NCBI GenBank assembly: GCA_013314775.1
Contig: JABUFB010000008.1
Span: 186,001 to 250,000 of the forward strand
Length of the DNA stretch: 64,000 bases
Direction: 5' to 3'
Source of the DNA: Armatimonadota bacterium
Lineage (GTDB): Bacteria > Armatimonadota > Zipacnadia > Zipacnadales > JABUFB01
Under the pieces are notes generated by a model that saw nothing but the letters and a program-made list of their open reading frames with translations, made no database searches and was not told where the DNA came from. A program made the translations under genes and the position numbers. Positions 1 to 8,050 of the stretch are shown one piece after another. Position 1 is the first letter of the stretch. Each line of letters begins with the position of its first letter.

Positions 1-68
1 GCGATGCTCAGGATCACAGCTCGACGCCGGGCTTGCGGATCCACCGGTCTTGCGATTCTGCGTGCCAT
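1..68 (-). CDS. Start of an unidentified gene, cut by the window edge
   Basis: On the minus strand an ATG at 68-66 opens a frame that stays open to base 1, giving 22 residues beginning MARRIARPVDPQARRRAVIL. A GAGAGGT ribosome-site candidate lies 9 bases upstream. It starts 14 bases after the stop of the GlcD-like gene, so it would be the next gene of the same transcript. The basic N-terminus followed by hydrophobic residues could be a regulator's arm or a signal peptide; too little is visible to choose. No function is assigned. Confidence 0.35.
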   Translation of the reverse strand, partial: MARRIARPVDPQARRRAVILSI

Positions 69-82
69 GCCGTGGTGACCTC

Positions 83-1657
83 TCAGGTATGGTGCCGGGC
101 GCTACTGCTCGACACTTCGGCCAGATAATCGGCCGGGACCATGTTGCCGACGTCGAGCACGAGCGCCGGGTCCAGGACTTTCTTGACCCGCGCGATCTCG
201 AGCAGCCCCTCGCGACCGAACATCACTTCGAGATACGGAATGCGCCTGCCACCCACGAGGATCGTCTTCTTGCCCACTCCGTGCTCCCCGGATATGGTTC
301 CCCCGAAGCTGACTGCCTTCTGCGCAAGCTCTCCGTAAAGCTCCTCGGCGTGTTGAAGCTCTTCCGGTGAGTGTGTGATAAAGTTGACGTGCAGGTGGTC
401 ATTGCCGATGTGTCCGAACATCAGGACGTGGCTGCCGTCCCGCGCGAATTCACGGGCCATTTGCTCCCCGGCCTCACGGTACAGGGAAAGCATCTCCCTG
501 AACCGATCGGAAGGCACCACCATGTCCGTGCCCAGCTTGTGGCTCCCGTGCTGGCGAAGGTAGCTGTTGACGCCTTCGGGCAGCGAATGCCGGAACTCCT
601 TCTGCTCCTTGGCGTCGCGCTCGGTTTCCGTGAACCAGTCATGGACGCAGTTGTGTTCTTCCAGCGCCACGAGTAGCGGCTCCAGATCGTCCAGCGAGCC
701 GGCAATCTCCACGTATACGGCGCAGTAGCCTTTGCCCGCCGTGGGCTCATACTGCATGAACTCGATGGAGTTGGCGTCAAAGTATTCGATGGAAAGCACC
801 GGGGTGCCGGCACTGGCGGCTTCGCGCATGTCCTCCACGAATCCGAGGGCATCGTCTTCGGTCTCGAAGAACGCGATCTGTCCCACGAGCTCAGCGGGTT
901 TCTCGGCAAGTCGCACATGGACTTCGGTGATGACGCCGAGAATCCCCTCGCTACCGATGAACAAGTCCACAAGGTCCATGTCTGGCACGGCATAAAGGCC
1001 CGCGGCGTTCTTCACGGAGGGCATCGTGTAGGTGGGAAGGGCGACCTCATATTCCGTGCCCGACTGGCTGGCGAACTTCAGAGTAAGGCCATCCGCCTTG
1101 ACCTGATCCCTTTCAGCGACCACGAGGTCGCCGTTGGGGAGCACTACGCGCAAGCCGAGGACCCAGTCGCGCGTGGGCCCGTAGCGGAAAGTGCGGGCGC
1201 CGGAGGCGTTGGTCGCCACGGTGCTGCCGGCCAGCGCGGTCTTTTCGGTGGGGTCGGGGGGGTAGAAGAGAGGTGCGGGGAGCAGGTCATCCAGGACCTC
1301 CAGGGGAATGCCCGCCGGTACCCAGGCTTCCTTGAGCTCCCGGTCAATATAGACGGCATACGTGGTGCCGAAGCGCTCGACTTCGAGCCTTTCGGCGTCC
1401 CTGGGTAGTGGTTCGCACATGTCTCGGGTGGACAGGACGACGCCACCGTGCACTGCCACTCTGCCGCCTGTAATCCCGGTTCCGCCACCGGATGTGGTTA
1501 CGAGGACGCCCTTCTCATTGGCTTGGCGCAGCGCGTCGATCACATCCGCCTCGGTCTCGGGGCACCAGATAGCCTCCACGCCGGAGGCCTGGAAGATGCC
1601 GCTTTCGTCGGTATTGAACTCCTGAATGAACTCCGGCTCGGTGCGGACCTTCAGCAA
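83..1657 (-). CDS. FAD-binding oxidase, GlcD / D-lactate dehydrogenase type
   Basis: A 524-residue flavoprotein of the vanillyl-alcohol-oxidase (PCMH) superfamily, predicted to oxidise a 2-hydroxy acid such as glycolate or D-lactate to the 2-oxo acid. The FAD pyrophosphate loop is visible at residues 51-66 (VTTSGGGTGITGG), and the C-terminal FAD-oxidase half carries the GHIGNDHLHV metal/substrate motif near residue 415 and SGEHGVGKK near residue 458. Length matches GlcD and Dld2-like enzymes (about 460-530). The start is TTG, preceded by GGGGTGAG at good spacing. Neighbouring GlcE/GlcF subunits are not seen, so it may act alone or with an unlinked electron acceptor. The exact substrate cannot be read from sequence. 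Confidence 0.88.
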   Translation of the reverse strand: MLKVRTEPEFIQEFNTDESGIFQASGVEAIWCPETEADVIDALRQANEKGVLVTTSGGGTGITGGRVAVHGGVVLSTRDMCEPLPRDAERLEVERFGTTYAVYIDRELKEAWVPAGIPLEVLDDLLPAPLFYPPDPTEKTALAGSTVATNASGARTFRYGPTRDWVLGLRVVLPNGDLVVAERDQVKADGLTLKFASQSGTEYEVALPTYTMPSVKNAAGLYAVPDMDLVDLFIGSEGILGVITEVHVRLAEKPAELVGQIAFFETEDDALGFVEDMREAASAGTPVLSIEYFDANSIEFMQYEPTAGKGYCAVYVEIAGSLDDLEPLLVALEEHNCVHDWFTETERDAKEQKEFRHSLPEGVNSYLRQHGSHKLGTDMVVPSDRFREMLSLYREAGEQMAREFARDGSHVLMFGHIGNDHLHVNFITHSPEELQHAEELYGELAQKAVSFGGTISGEHGVGKKTILVGGRRIPYLEVMFGREGLLEIARVKKVLDPALVLDVGNMVPADYLAEVSSSSARHHT

Positions 1658-1754
1658 TCAACTCACCCCGGCGTGATCGGCGGAACATGGCGGCCCACTG
1701 GACAGCGAACTTTCTGCAGAGGGTACCACAAGGTCTGAGAATTGGCTACCGGCC

Positions 1755-1774
1755 CTTGCTCGGATCTGAGCAAG
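1755..1774. repeat. Perfect 7-bp inverted repeat upstream of the GlcD-like gene
   Basis: CTTGCTC and GAGCAAG are separated by 6 bases. It lies about 100 bases upstream of the TTG start of the minus-strand oxidase gene and about 85 bases past the end of the large lyase gene. No T-run follows on either strand, so an operator is as likely as a terminator. Confidence 0.35.
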
Positions 1775-1859
1775 CGAGATGCACGGGCTCTATTGGGCAC
1801 GAAAGTTGACCGTACCCCTCGCGCGGACCGGTGGGAGGATGTCGCCGTCGCGCCCAAGA

Positions 1860-4800
1860 TCAGGCACCCGCGTGGTTTGTGAGCCTGACCGACCGCAACC
1901 GCGCCCCGTCCTCTCTTGTCCGAACCCGGATGGTATGTGCTCCAGCCGTCAGTGTGTATTTCGGCCCGGTCACTCGTATCCATTCTCGCAGGTTCCCGGT
2001 GTTGCCCAGGAGCGTCTCTGGCCCGCCGTCAACCGACACGAAAAGGGAGTTGCCCTCCTCATCCAGCCAGTACACTTCCGCGGACAGTTGATATTCGCCG
2101 GCCACCGGAATGGCCACCGGCAGGTCAATCCATCCGCCGGAGACACCATCCTGGGGTCTGGGGGCGGCCACAAAATCCGCGCCACGCGGGGCATGGGCGT
2201 AAGTCCGGCCATCGTCACTCGCAAGACAGACTGGCGCCTGAGTCGTGCCGATTTCCACAGGCAAATCGAGCGTGACCACCTGTTCCACGGAGCGCACCGG
2301 CGCAGCTATTCGCCGCATCGCGCTCGTGCCATCAGCTGCCTCAGCCTTCACAGTGACGACCATGGTTCCGCTCGCGGGGGCATTCGTCGCGGAGACCGCC
2401 ACGCTCACGACTTTCGTCTCGCCCTGCGGAAGTGTCATCTCGGAGGGGCATTCAGCGCTGAAGCCTTCGGGACTGTCTGCCGAGAAAGCGACATTCAGTG
2501 CCCGGTCAGATGTGTTCGTGATGGTCAGTTCCCAGGTCGCGGGCTGCTCGGGAGTGGTCACTACCGTGTCGGCGGATGCGTGCACGGTCAGCGGTCTCAG
2601 CCAGGTCGACAGGTGTGCCAGGGCCTGCGGATACCAGCTCATGGATCGCGAGGACGCCCCGGTCTGTTCGTACAGGGAGTGAGTCACTGCCGCGAACCAC
2701 GGGTCGCCGCTAAGCGCCCAGGCGTATGACAGTGCAGTGATGCACTGCCCGTCCGCGCTATAGTTGCGGGAGTTCTGCGGACTTTGCTTGTACCAGAAGC
2801 GTGCCATCGGCCCCATCGGCTCGGTAGTGATCCACTCCGCGATTCTGATGCAGGCCTGCCTGACGCGCTCGTCGCCGGTGGTGTCGTACCAGCGCCCCAG
2901 AGCTCGGCCGACGATCCCGTGCATGAAGGTCGACCCGCCCTCGTAGCTGGGCTGCTCCGAGATGGGCACCGACACAACGCCCCGAATGGGGTCCTGGTAA
3001 TCGATGATCCAATTCGCCACTGTCCAGCCGGCGCGCCGCAGGCGTTCGTCATCCACGGCTCCGTTCAGCGCTGAGAGAGCGATCAGTGCCCATCCCGGAC
3101 CTCGCTCCTGACCACCCGCGCCGAAGCTGTTGGCTTCCACGATGTCGCAGTACCAGTCGGCCATCTCCCGAACTACCTCGCCGGTCCATGGGTCGCCGGT
3201 CAGGTACCAGTAATCCACGATTCCCTCGGCCCAACTGTGCCCCGCGCTGGTTCCAGCGGCGGTATGGTCCGCCACCCAGGCTTGTTCGGGGTGCGAGGGC
3301 ATCCAGACCGAAGTTGCGTTGTGATGCCGAGGCCCGCCCTCTTGCCTGCTTCCCTCGGGGGCATCGTGAACCACGACTACATCCTGATACATTCGCGCCT
3401 GCTGTTCGCCGATCTCCAGCCAGCGCGGGTCCTGACTGCGCAAGTACTGGAGGAGGAACCCGTGGTGATGGTCGTACTCGCTGTTGCTCCAGTAAGTGTA
3501 ACTGGGGCCGTAACCCCATTCGAAGGTGTCATCGCCGAAGTTTTCAAATCCGTACTCTCGTCGGCCCTCGCGCTTACCCAGGTACCCTTCGTACAGGCTG
3601 TCGGTGGAGTTCTCATATCGGCTGAAGAGCGTCTCGTCCTTGGGCTGGAACACCCCGAAGGCCATAGTTGATGCGGTGTACACCGGGTCTGGCACGGCGC
3701 GCAGGCGGTCGGTCAGAGGAGCGAAGGCCGCCGCAACGGGGGCATCGACCGGTGCGCCGTCGAAGACGAAGCGGACCTCGTTGCTCAATGCCTCGCCGCG
3801 CGCCAGCCGGAACAGCCCCATCTTCCCCGGCGACTGCGGGTACCCGACCCCGCCCACAGCATACTTGTCCGTCATTTCCCTCATGCGTTCCGCCCAGCGA
3901 GTCGGCAGGTCCTGTTCATCGAAGGCCTGCGGGATGAAGTCGTAGCGCAGTCCGCGGTCCTCAAAGCGTATCGCCTGGGGGAAACGCTGCCAGAACCACC
4001 GCGTTCCGACGGCCATCCCCGGAAGTCGCACGAACCCCGGGGACCTGAACTCGCCCCGTGATATTCCTCCATCCTGCCCGGTCCACGTCACAATCTTCTC
4101 GGTATGCTGGTAGAGCACGTCGCCGGGGTTCGCCGACCGGGACTGGTCCGTGGTGAGCCACACTCGCCCGGTGCCCTGGCCGCCGAGTTGCATCGACCAC
4201 CGCTTCAAGTAAACCTCGGGCGTCTCTTCGCGGTTGACGATGATGGCGTCCAGCTTGAGTGCATCCGACCCGGCCTGAGCCTCAAGCTGCAACCGGAAAT
4301 CCACGAGGCTGCCCTCTGCGTCGCGGAAAGACCCCTTCCGAACAATCAGTGCCCGCAGGGGCCCGGCATCTACGATCTGTGTCTCTGTCACCGTCTCTCC
4401 AGCGGTCCCCACAATGCGGCCGGTCTCGTCCTCCAGCACCAGCTCCCATACTTGATCCGCGGCCTTCACAACCTGCCCGTCCCGGCGCACCTCATCGACA
4501 ATGCGTCCGTTTGTCTTGCTCAGCGTGACTGATAGCGGTCCGGTCTCGATGAGCACCTGGTCGTCGGTTTCACGCACCGTGAGAGCGCCCAGTGGGGGAG
4601 AGGGAGCCACGCCTGATCCCGCTTCGACTGTGAAGACGGCTCTGCCTCCTGCATTCACGCTCACGGGGAAGCAGAGCAGCGCCACTTTCGCGCTTCCGTC
4701 GGGCCAGCTGTGGATTCGTCGCACCTGCACGGGAACCACATTGCCGGCCTCGTCTGTGATGCGCACCCCGGCGCCTTCCACCAGGCACCCCGCCGGGAAG

Positions 4801-6575
4801 GGTACGCCCTGGCTCGCGATCTCGCCATTCCGCGCCACGTTCTCGGATTCTGGGACGGTCAGTGTGAATCGAACTCGCGGGGTGTGCTCGCCCATGAGCG
4901 GAGGCCTTTTGGGTTCCGGGGCAGGCCGGGCTGCGAGCCGCTCCGGGATCAGCGCGAACTCGGTGACCAGCACTGGTTCTTTCTGGTCGCGCTCGAACTG
5001 CAGCTCCACCGTTTGCCCGGGCGAGAGGTCGATCGCATCTGTTGCCACCCAGTAGAACCGGTGGTCATCAGCCGTCAACTGCCACGTCTGCCGCACGCCG
5101 CCTGCGTGTGCTGTGACCTTTGACCGCCCGTCCACGCCGTCTCGCAGGCGCGCTGCAATCCGGTACTGTCCGGCCGGTCCCCCGAACCTGTGGCTCAGCC
5201 TGCCCTGGTCGGCATCCAGCAGCAGGCTTCCGTCCGTCTGGGGCGAGAAGCCCTCTGCCTCGAGCGCCTCTGCGGCCGCGCTCTTCAACAGGTCGCCGAA
5301 CACATCAACCGCGGCCCAGAAAACGTCGATTGCGAAGGGTTCGTCGCCGGACCCCTGCCGGTCTTCGACACGAAGCGTCACCTCGCACTTGCCCCCTGCG
5401 TCCTTGACTGCTTGGGTGATGTCCGCGAGGCGCACCCGACTTCTCGCCGGTTGAGGATTGTGGCCCAGCACGTCCTCCTCCCAGATGGGCGTCCCATTGA
5501 CAAGCACCTGCGCGTAGCGGGCGTCCTTCTTGAAGTTCTGCAGCGCCGTCTGTCCATGGGCTGCCCCTCCGAGGACGATCTCGCGGCCGCCGCAGTACGT
5601 GTCAGATTCATACCAACGCAACATGATCCGCGCGGATTCCACAGGCACGTCCACGCTCCTGGAAACCTGCGCGAAGCTCCCAGCTACGGAGGGCTTGTCC
5701 TCGTGGGTAAAAGTGAGTACTCCGCGACGGTCGGTTTTCATTGAGTAAGGCCCACTGGCGCTGAATTGCCAGCCGTCGTCCAGGCGCAGGCCGTCAGTGC
5801 CGCGTGGGGTCGCCATGAGATCGGCGAACTCTCGCCGGAAGTCCGGGGGCACGACGCCCTTCTGCCGACTCGCCGCCACCGTTCCAGCCTGGCTCAGCGC
5901 GTACACCACCAGGTTCTCGAACAGCCGGGCGCCTTCACTTGCGTTGTCGCCTTTGGTGTCGTTGAACCAGTGATATTCGGGGATCATCTGGGTCAGGACG
6001 ATGAGCCCCTTGCCGTGGCGCAGCTCAACGATCCCGTAATGCGGGCCCTGGTCCTGGGCCTCCCGCTTGTCCCACGCCTGCTCGCGCCCGGTGCTCACAA
6101 GCGGCTTCCAGCCTGGGCCGAGATCGTAGAACGCGTCGTAGATGCTTCCGCTGTGCACGTTGGCGAGTTCCGCTTTCCCGATGCGGTGGGGAGCCTGAAA
6201 GATCGGGTGCTGCGGGTCGAGGATGTCGCCCAGCTCATACGCCTTATCCCGGCGCATCGGGATCGGAAGCCACGGATCGTTTTGGTTCGCCCGGAAGCCC
6301 AGGAAGACCCCTCCGGAAGCCACGAAGGCATCCATAAGCGAGGGATCGGCGTTGAGCACACCCCGGTCTTCGTCCATGCCCCAGATGATGAGGTCGTATC
6401 CGAAGGGGGAGATCCCGGCGAACGCGCCCTTCGAGACCCGCTCGTGCTCCACCCCGAGGGCTTCGAGACCGCGGGTCACGAAGTTACCCGATTCGGCCAC
6501 GAGCAGCACTTTCTGGCCCGGCGCGGCGATGGCTCCTGTTGCGAGCATCGCGATGAGTGATGGCATGAGAATCAT
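1860..6575 (-). CDS. Giant secreted YetA/PcRGLX-type lyase-like protein with N-terminal GATase-like domain
   Basis: A 1571-residue exported protein. A signal peptide (about 1-18, ending AIAAP) precedes a class I glutamine-amidotransferase-like/ThuA-like fold (about 20-235) and beta-sandwich segments (260-540). Then comes the architecture of exo-rhamnogalacturonan lyases of the PcRGLX/YetA family (PL26-like): a RIFT barrel beginning RVRFTLTVPES near 555, a central beta domain, and an alpha/alpha toroid near 920-1320 containing the YDHHHGFLLQYLRSQDP and GHSAWAEG-like histidine clusters (here GHSWAEG). An Ig/NEW3-like domain and a C-terminal carbohydrate-binding-like sandwich follow. Start ATG has GAGGTGA just upstream. 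It begins 20 bases after the MATE gene. Lyase activity is inferred from family resemblance; the N-terminal addition is unusual. Confidence 0.78.
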   Translation of the reverse strand: MILMPSLIAMLATGAIAAPGQKVLLVAESGNFVTRGLEALGVEHERVSKGAFAGISPFGYDLIIWGMDEDRGVLNADPSLMDAFVASGGVFLGFRANQNDPWLPIPMRRDKAYELGDILDPQHPIFQAPHRIGKAELANVHSGSIYDAFYDLGPGWKPLVSTGREQAWDKREAQDQGPHYGIVELRHGKGLIVLTQMIPEYHWFNDTKGDNASEGARLFENLVVYALSQAGTVAASRQKGVVPPDFRREFADLMATPRGTDGLRLDDGWQFSASGPYSMKTDRRGVLTFTHEDKPSVAGSFAQVSRSVDVPVESARIMLRWYESDTYCGGREIVLGGAAHGQTALQNFKKDARYAQVLVNGTPIWEEDVLGHNPQPARSRVRLADITQAVKDAGGKCEVTLRVEDRQGSGDEPFAIDVFWAAVDVFGDLLKSAAAEALEAEGFSPQTDGSLLLDADQGRLSHRFGGPAGQYRIAARLRDGVDGRSKVTAHAGGVRQTWQLTADDHRFYWVATDAIDLSPGQTVELQFERDQKEPVLVTEFALIPERLAARPAPEPKRPPLMGEHTPRVRFTLTVPESENVARNGEIASQGVPFPAGCLVEGAGVRITDEAGNVVPVQVRRIHSWPDGSAKVALLCFPVSVNAGGRAVFTVEAGSGVAPSPPLGALTVRETDDQVLIETGPLSVTLSKTNGRIVDEVRRDGQVVKAADQVWELVLEDETGRIVGTAGETVTETQIVDAGPLRALIVRKGSFRDAEGSLVDFRLQLEAQAGSDALKLDAIIVNREETPEVYLKRWSMQLGGQGTGRVWLTTDQSRSANPGDVLYQHTEKIVTWTGQDGGISRGEFRSPGFVRLPGMAVGTRWFWQRFPQAIRFEDRGLRYDFIPQAFDEQDLPTRWAERMREMTDKYAVGGVGYPQSPGKMGLFRLARGEALSNEVRFVFDGAPVDAPVAAAFAPLTDRLRAVPDPVYTASTMAFGVFQPKDETLFSRYENSTDSLYEGYLGKREGRREYGFENFGDDTFEWGYGPSYTYWSNSEYDHHHGFLLQYLRSQDPRWLEIGEQQARMYQDVVVVHDAPEGSRQEGGPRHHNATSVWMPSHPEQAWVADHTAAGTSAGHSWAEGIVDYWYLTGDPWTGEVVREMADWYCDIVEANSFGAGGQERGPGWALIALSALNGAVDDERLRRAGWTVANWIIDYQDPIRGVVSVPISEQPSYEGGSTFMHGIVGRALGRWYDTTGDERVRQACIRIAEWITTEPMGPMARFWYKQSPQNSRNYSADGQCITALSYAWALSGDPWFAAVTHSLYEQTGASSRSMSWYPQALAHLSTWLRPLTVHASADTVVTTPEQPATWELTITNTSDRALNVAFSADSPEGFSAECPSEMTLPQGETKVVSVAVSATNAPASGTMVVTVKAEAADGTSAMRRIAAPVRSVEQVVTLDLPVEIGTTQAPVCLASDDGRTYAHAPRGADFVAAPRPQDGVSGGWIDLPVAIPVAGEYQLSAEVYWLDEEGNSLFVSVDGGPETLLGNTGNLREWIRVTGPKYTLTAGAHTIRVRTREDGARLRSVRLTNHAGA

Positions 6576-6595
6576 CGAGTCACCTCAAGTGTCAG

Positions 6596-8050
6596 CTAGG
6601 GTTGGTCCGTCGCATCCGAGTCAGGGCCACAACAGGCAGGTTCGCATGCCCTCGCGGGCGGCGGTTCGTTCTGAGTCTCGACGGCTATCGAATGCCGCCG
6701 GTCGAGTCGTTCCAGGATGATGTACATCGCCCAGACGAAGATCACCGCGGTGACTACGGTGGACGCGGGGAATGACCACCAGACGCCTGTAAGCCCCCAC
6801 GCAGCAGCGAACCAGTAGGCCATGGGCACTTTGAGCACGATATTGCGCAGAAGGTGGGAGAGCATGGCCATCCAGGTAATCCCCAGGCCCTGGTAGCCTG
6901 CGGACATCATAATGCTCGCGCCGATCAGCGGGTACACCGGCATCTGGATTCGCAGGTATTCCACGCCCATGGGCAGGAGTTCCGCGTCTCTCGTGAACAA
7001 TCCGAATGCGAAAGCGGGGAAGGCGAAGATGATGGCTCCAACCGCGCCCATGAGTGTTGCCGCGAGGCCCGCTGCCGTCCAGATCGTCGCCCGGCAGCGT
7101 TGGATCGCTCCCGAGCCCAGGTTGTAGCCCACCATCGGCACCACGGCCGAGAACAGGCCGAAGACCGGAGTGAAAGCGAACCCCTCTATCCTGAACGCAA
7201 TGGCCAGCATGCCCACGGAAAACGGGTTGATAGTAACCATGAGCGCGTTGATGAACACCATGGACAGGGACATGGCCGCCATGCCGATGCTCGCCGGAAG
7301 CCCAAGCCAGTAGATGCTCAATACCACCGGCCAGCGCCAGAAGCCGGTCAGGCCGGGTACTCTGCCGGGGCGAACTTCGGATTTCCGGGAGCACAGCCGC
7401 GCTACCAGGGCAAGGGCCATGGCGCCGCGGGTGAAGACGGTGGCCACCGCCGCGCCACGAACGCCCCAGCCGAGACCGAAGATGAGCACCCAGTCCAGAA
7501 TGATGTTCGCGACATTGGCAATGATCCCGATTTTCATCGGGGAGACCGTGTTTCCCTGAGCCCGCAGGGCGCCGTCCGCCGCCGTTCCAAGGTGCATCAG
7601 GAAGATGCCGGCAAACATGATCCCGGCGTACTGCCGGGAGTACTCTACAATGGCGTGCTCTCCGCCCATCCAGCGGAGGATGGGTTCAAGGAAGACCAGG
7701 AGCAGGAGGGTCAGCGCGGTCCCGACAACCAGGCTGATGATCAGTCCGTGGTTCACGATGTCCCGGGCCTTATGGGGCTCCTTCGCACCGAGGTGCCGTG
7801 ACACGGATGCCGCTATACCCACATTCACCGCCTGCGAGACGGCAAAGGCGGTGAACATCACCGGGCCGATAAGACCGACACCGCTGATCTGCTCTTTGCC
7901 CAAGCGGCTGACGAAGAGGGTGTCTGCGACCTCGAACAACGTCTGCATGATCCCACCGGCAGCTGCCGGGAGACCAAGCGTGACGAGGGTGGGCAGGATC
8001 TTCCCCGTGCCCATTTCATGCGAATCAAGACGGCGCAAGAAGCGGCTCAA
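6596..8050 (-). CDS. MATE family efflux transporter
   Basis: A 484-residue polytopic membrane protein with two halves of about six hydrophobic helices, matching the MATE/NorM family (usual length 440-480), which exports drugs or metabolites in exchange for Na+ or H+. The N-terminal segment TLVTLGLPAAAGGIMQTLFEVADTLF is typed here by its first part, TLVTLGLPAAAGGI, and is followed by the family-typical FVSRLGKEQISGVGL. The start is TTG in the overlap TTGA with the stop of the upstream glycosidase-like gene, implying translational coupling; an ATG at residue 13 is the alternative. Its place between two secreted polysaccharide-acting proteins is suggestive, but substrate is unknown. Confidence 0.88.
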   Translation of the reverse strand: MSRFLRRLDSHEMGTGKILPTLVTLGLPAAAGGIMQTLFEVADTLFVSRLGKEQISGVGLIGPVMFTAFAVSQAVNVGIAASVSRHLGAKEPHKARDIVNHGLIISLVVGTALTLLLLVFLEPILRWMGGEHAIVEYSRQYAGIMFAGIFLMHLGTAADGALRAQGNTVSPMKIGIIANVANIILDWVLIFGLGWGVRGAAVATVFTRGAMALALVARLCSRKSEVRPGRVPGLTGFWRWPVVLSIYWLGLPASIGMAAMSLSMVFINALMVTINPFSVGMLAIAFRIEGFAFTPVFGLFSAVVPMVGYNLGSGAIQRCRATIWTAAGLAATLMGAVGAIIFAFPAFAFGLFTRDAELLPMGVEYLRIQMPVYPLIGASIMMSAGYQGLGITWMAMLSHLLRNIVLKVPMAYWFAAAWGLTGVWWSFPASTVVTAVIFVWAMYIILERLDRRHSIAVETQNEPPPARACEPACCGPDSDATDQP

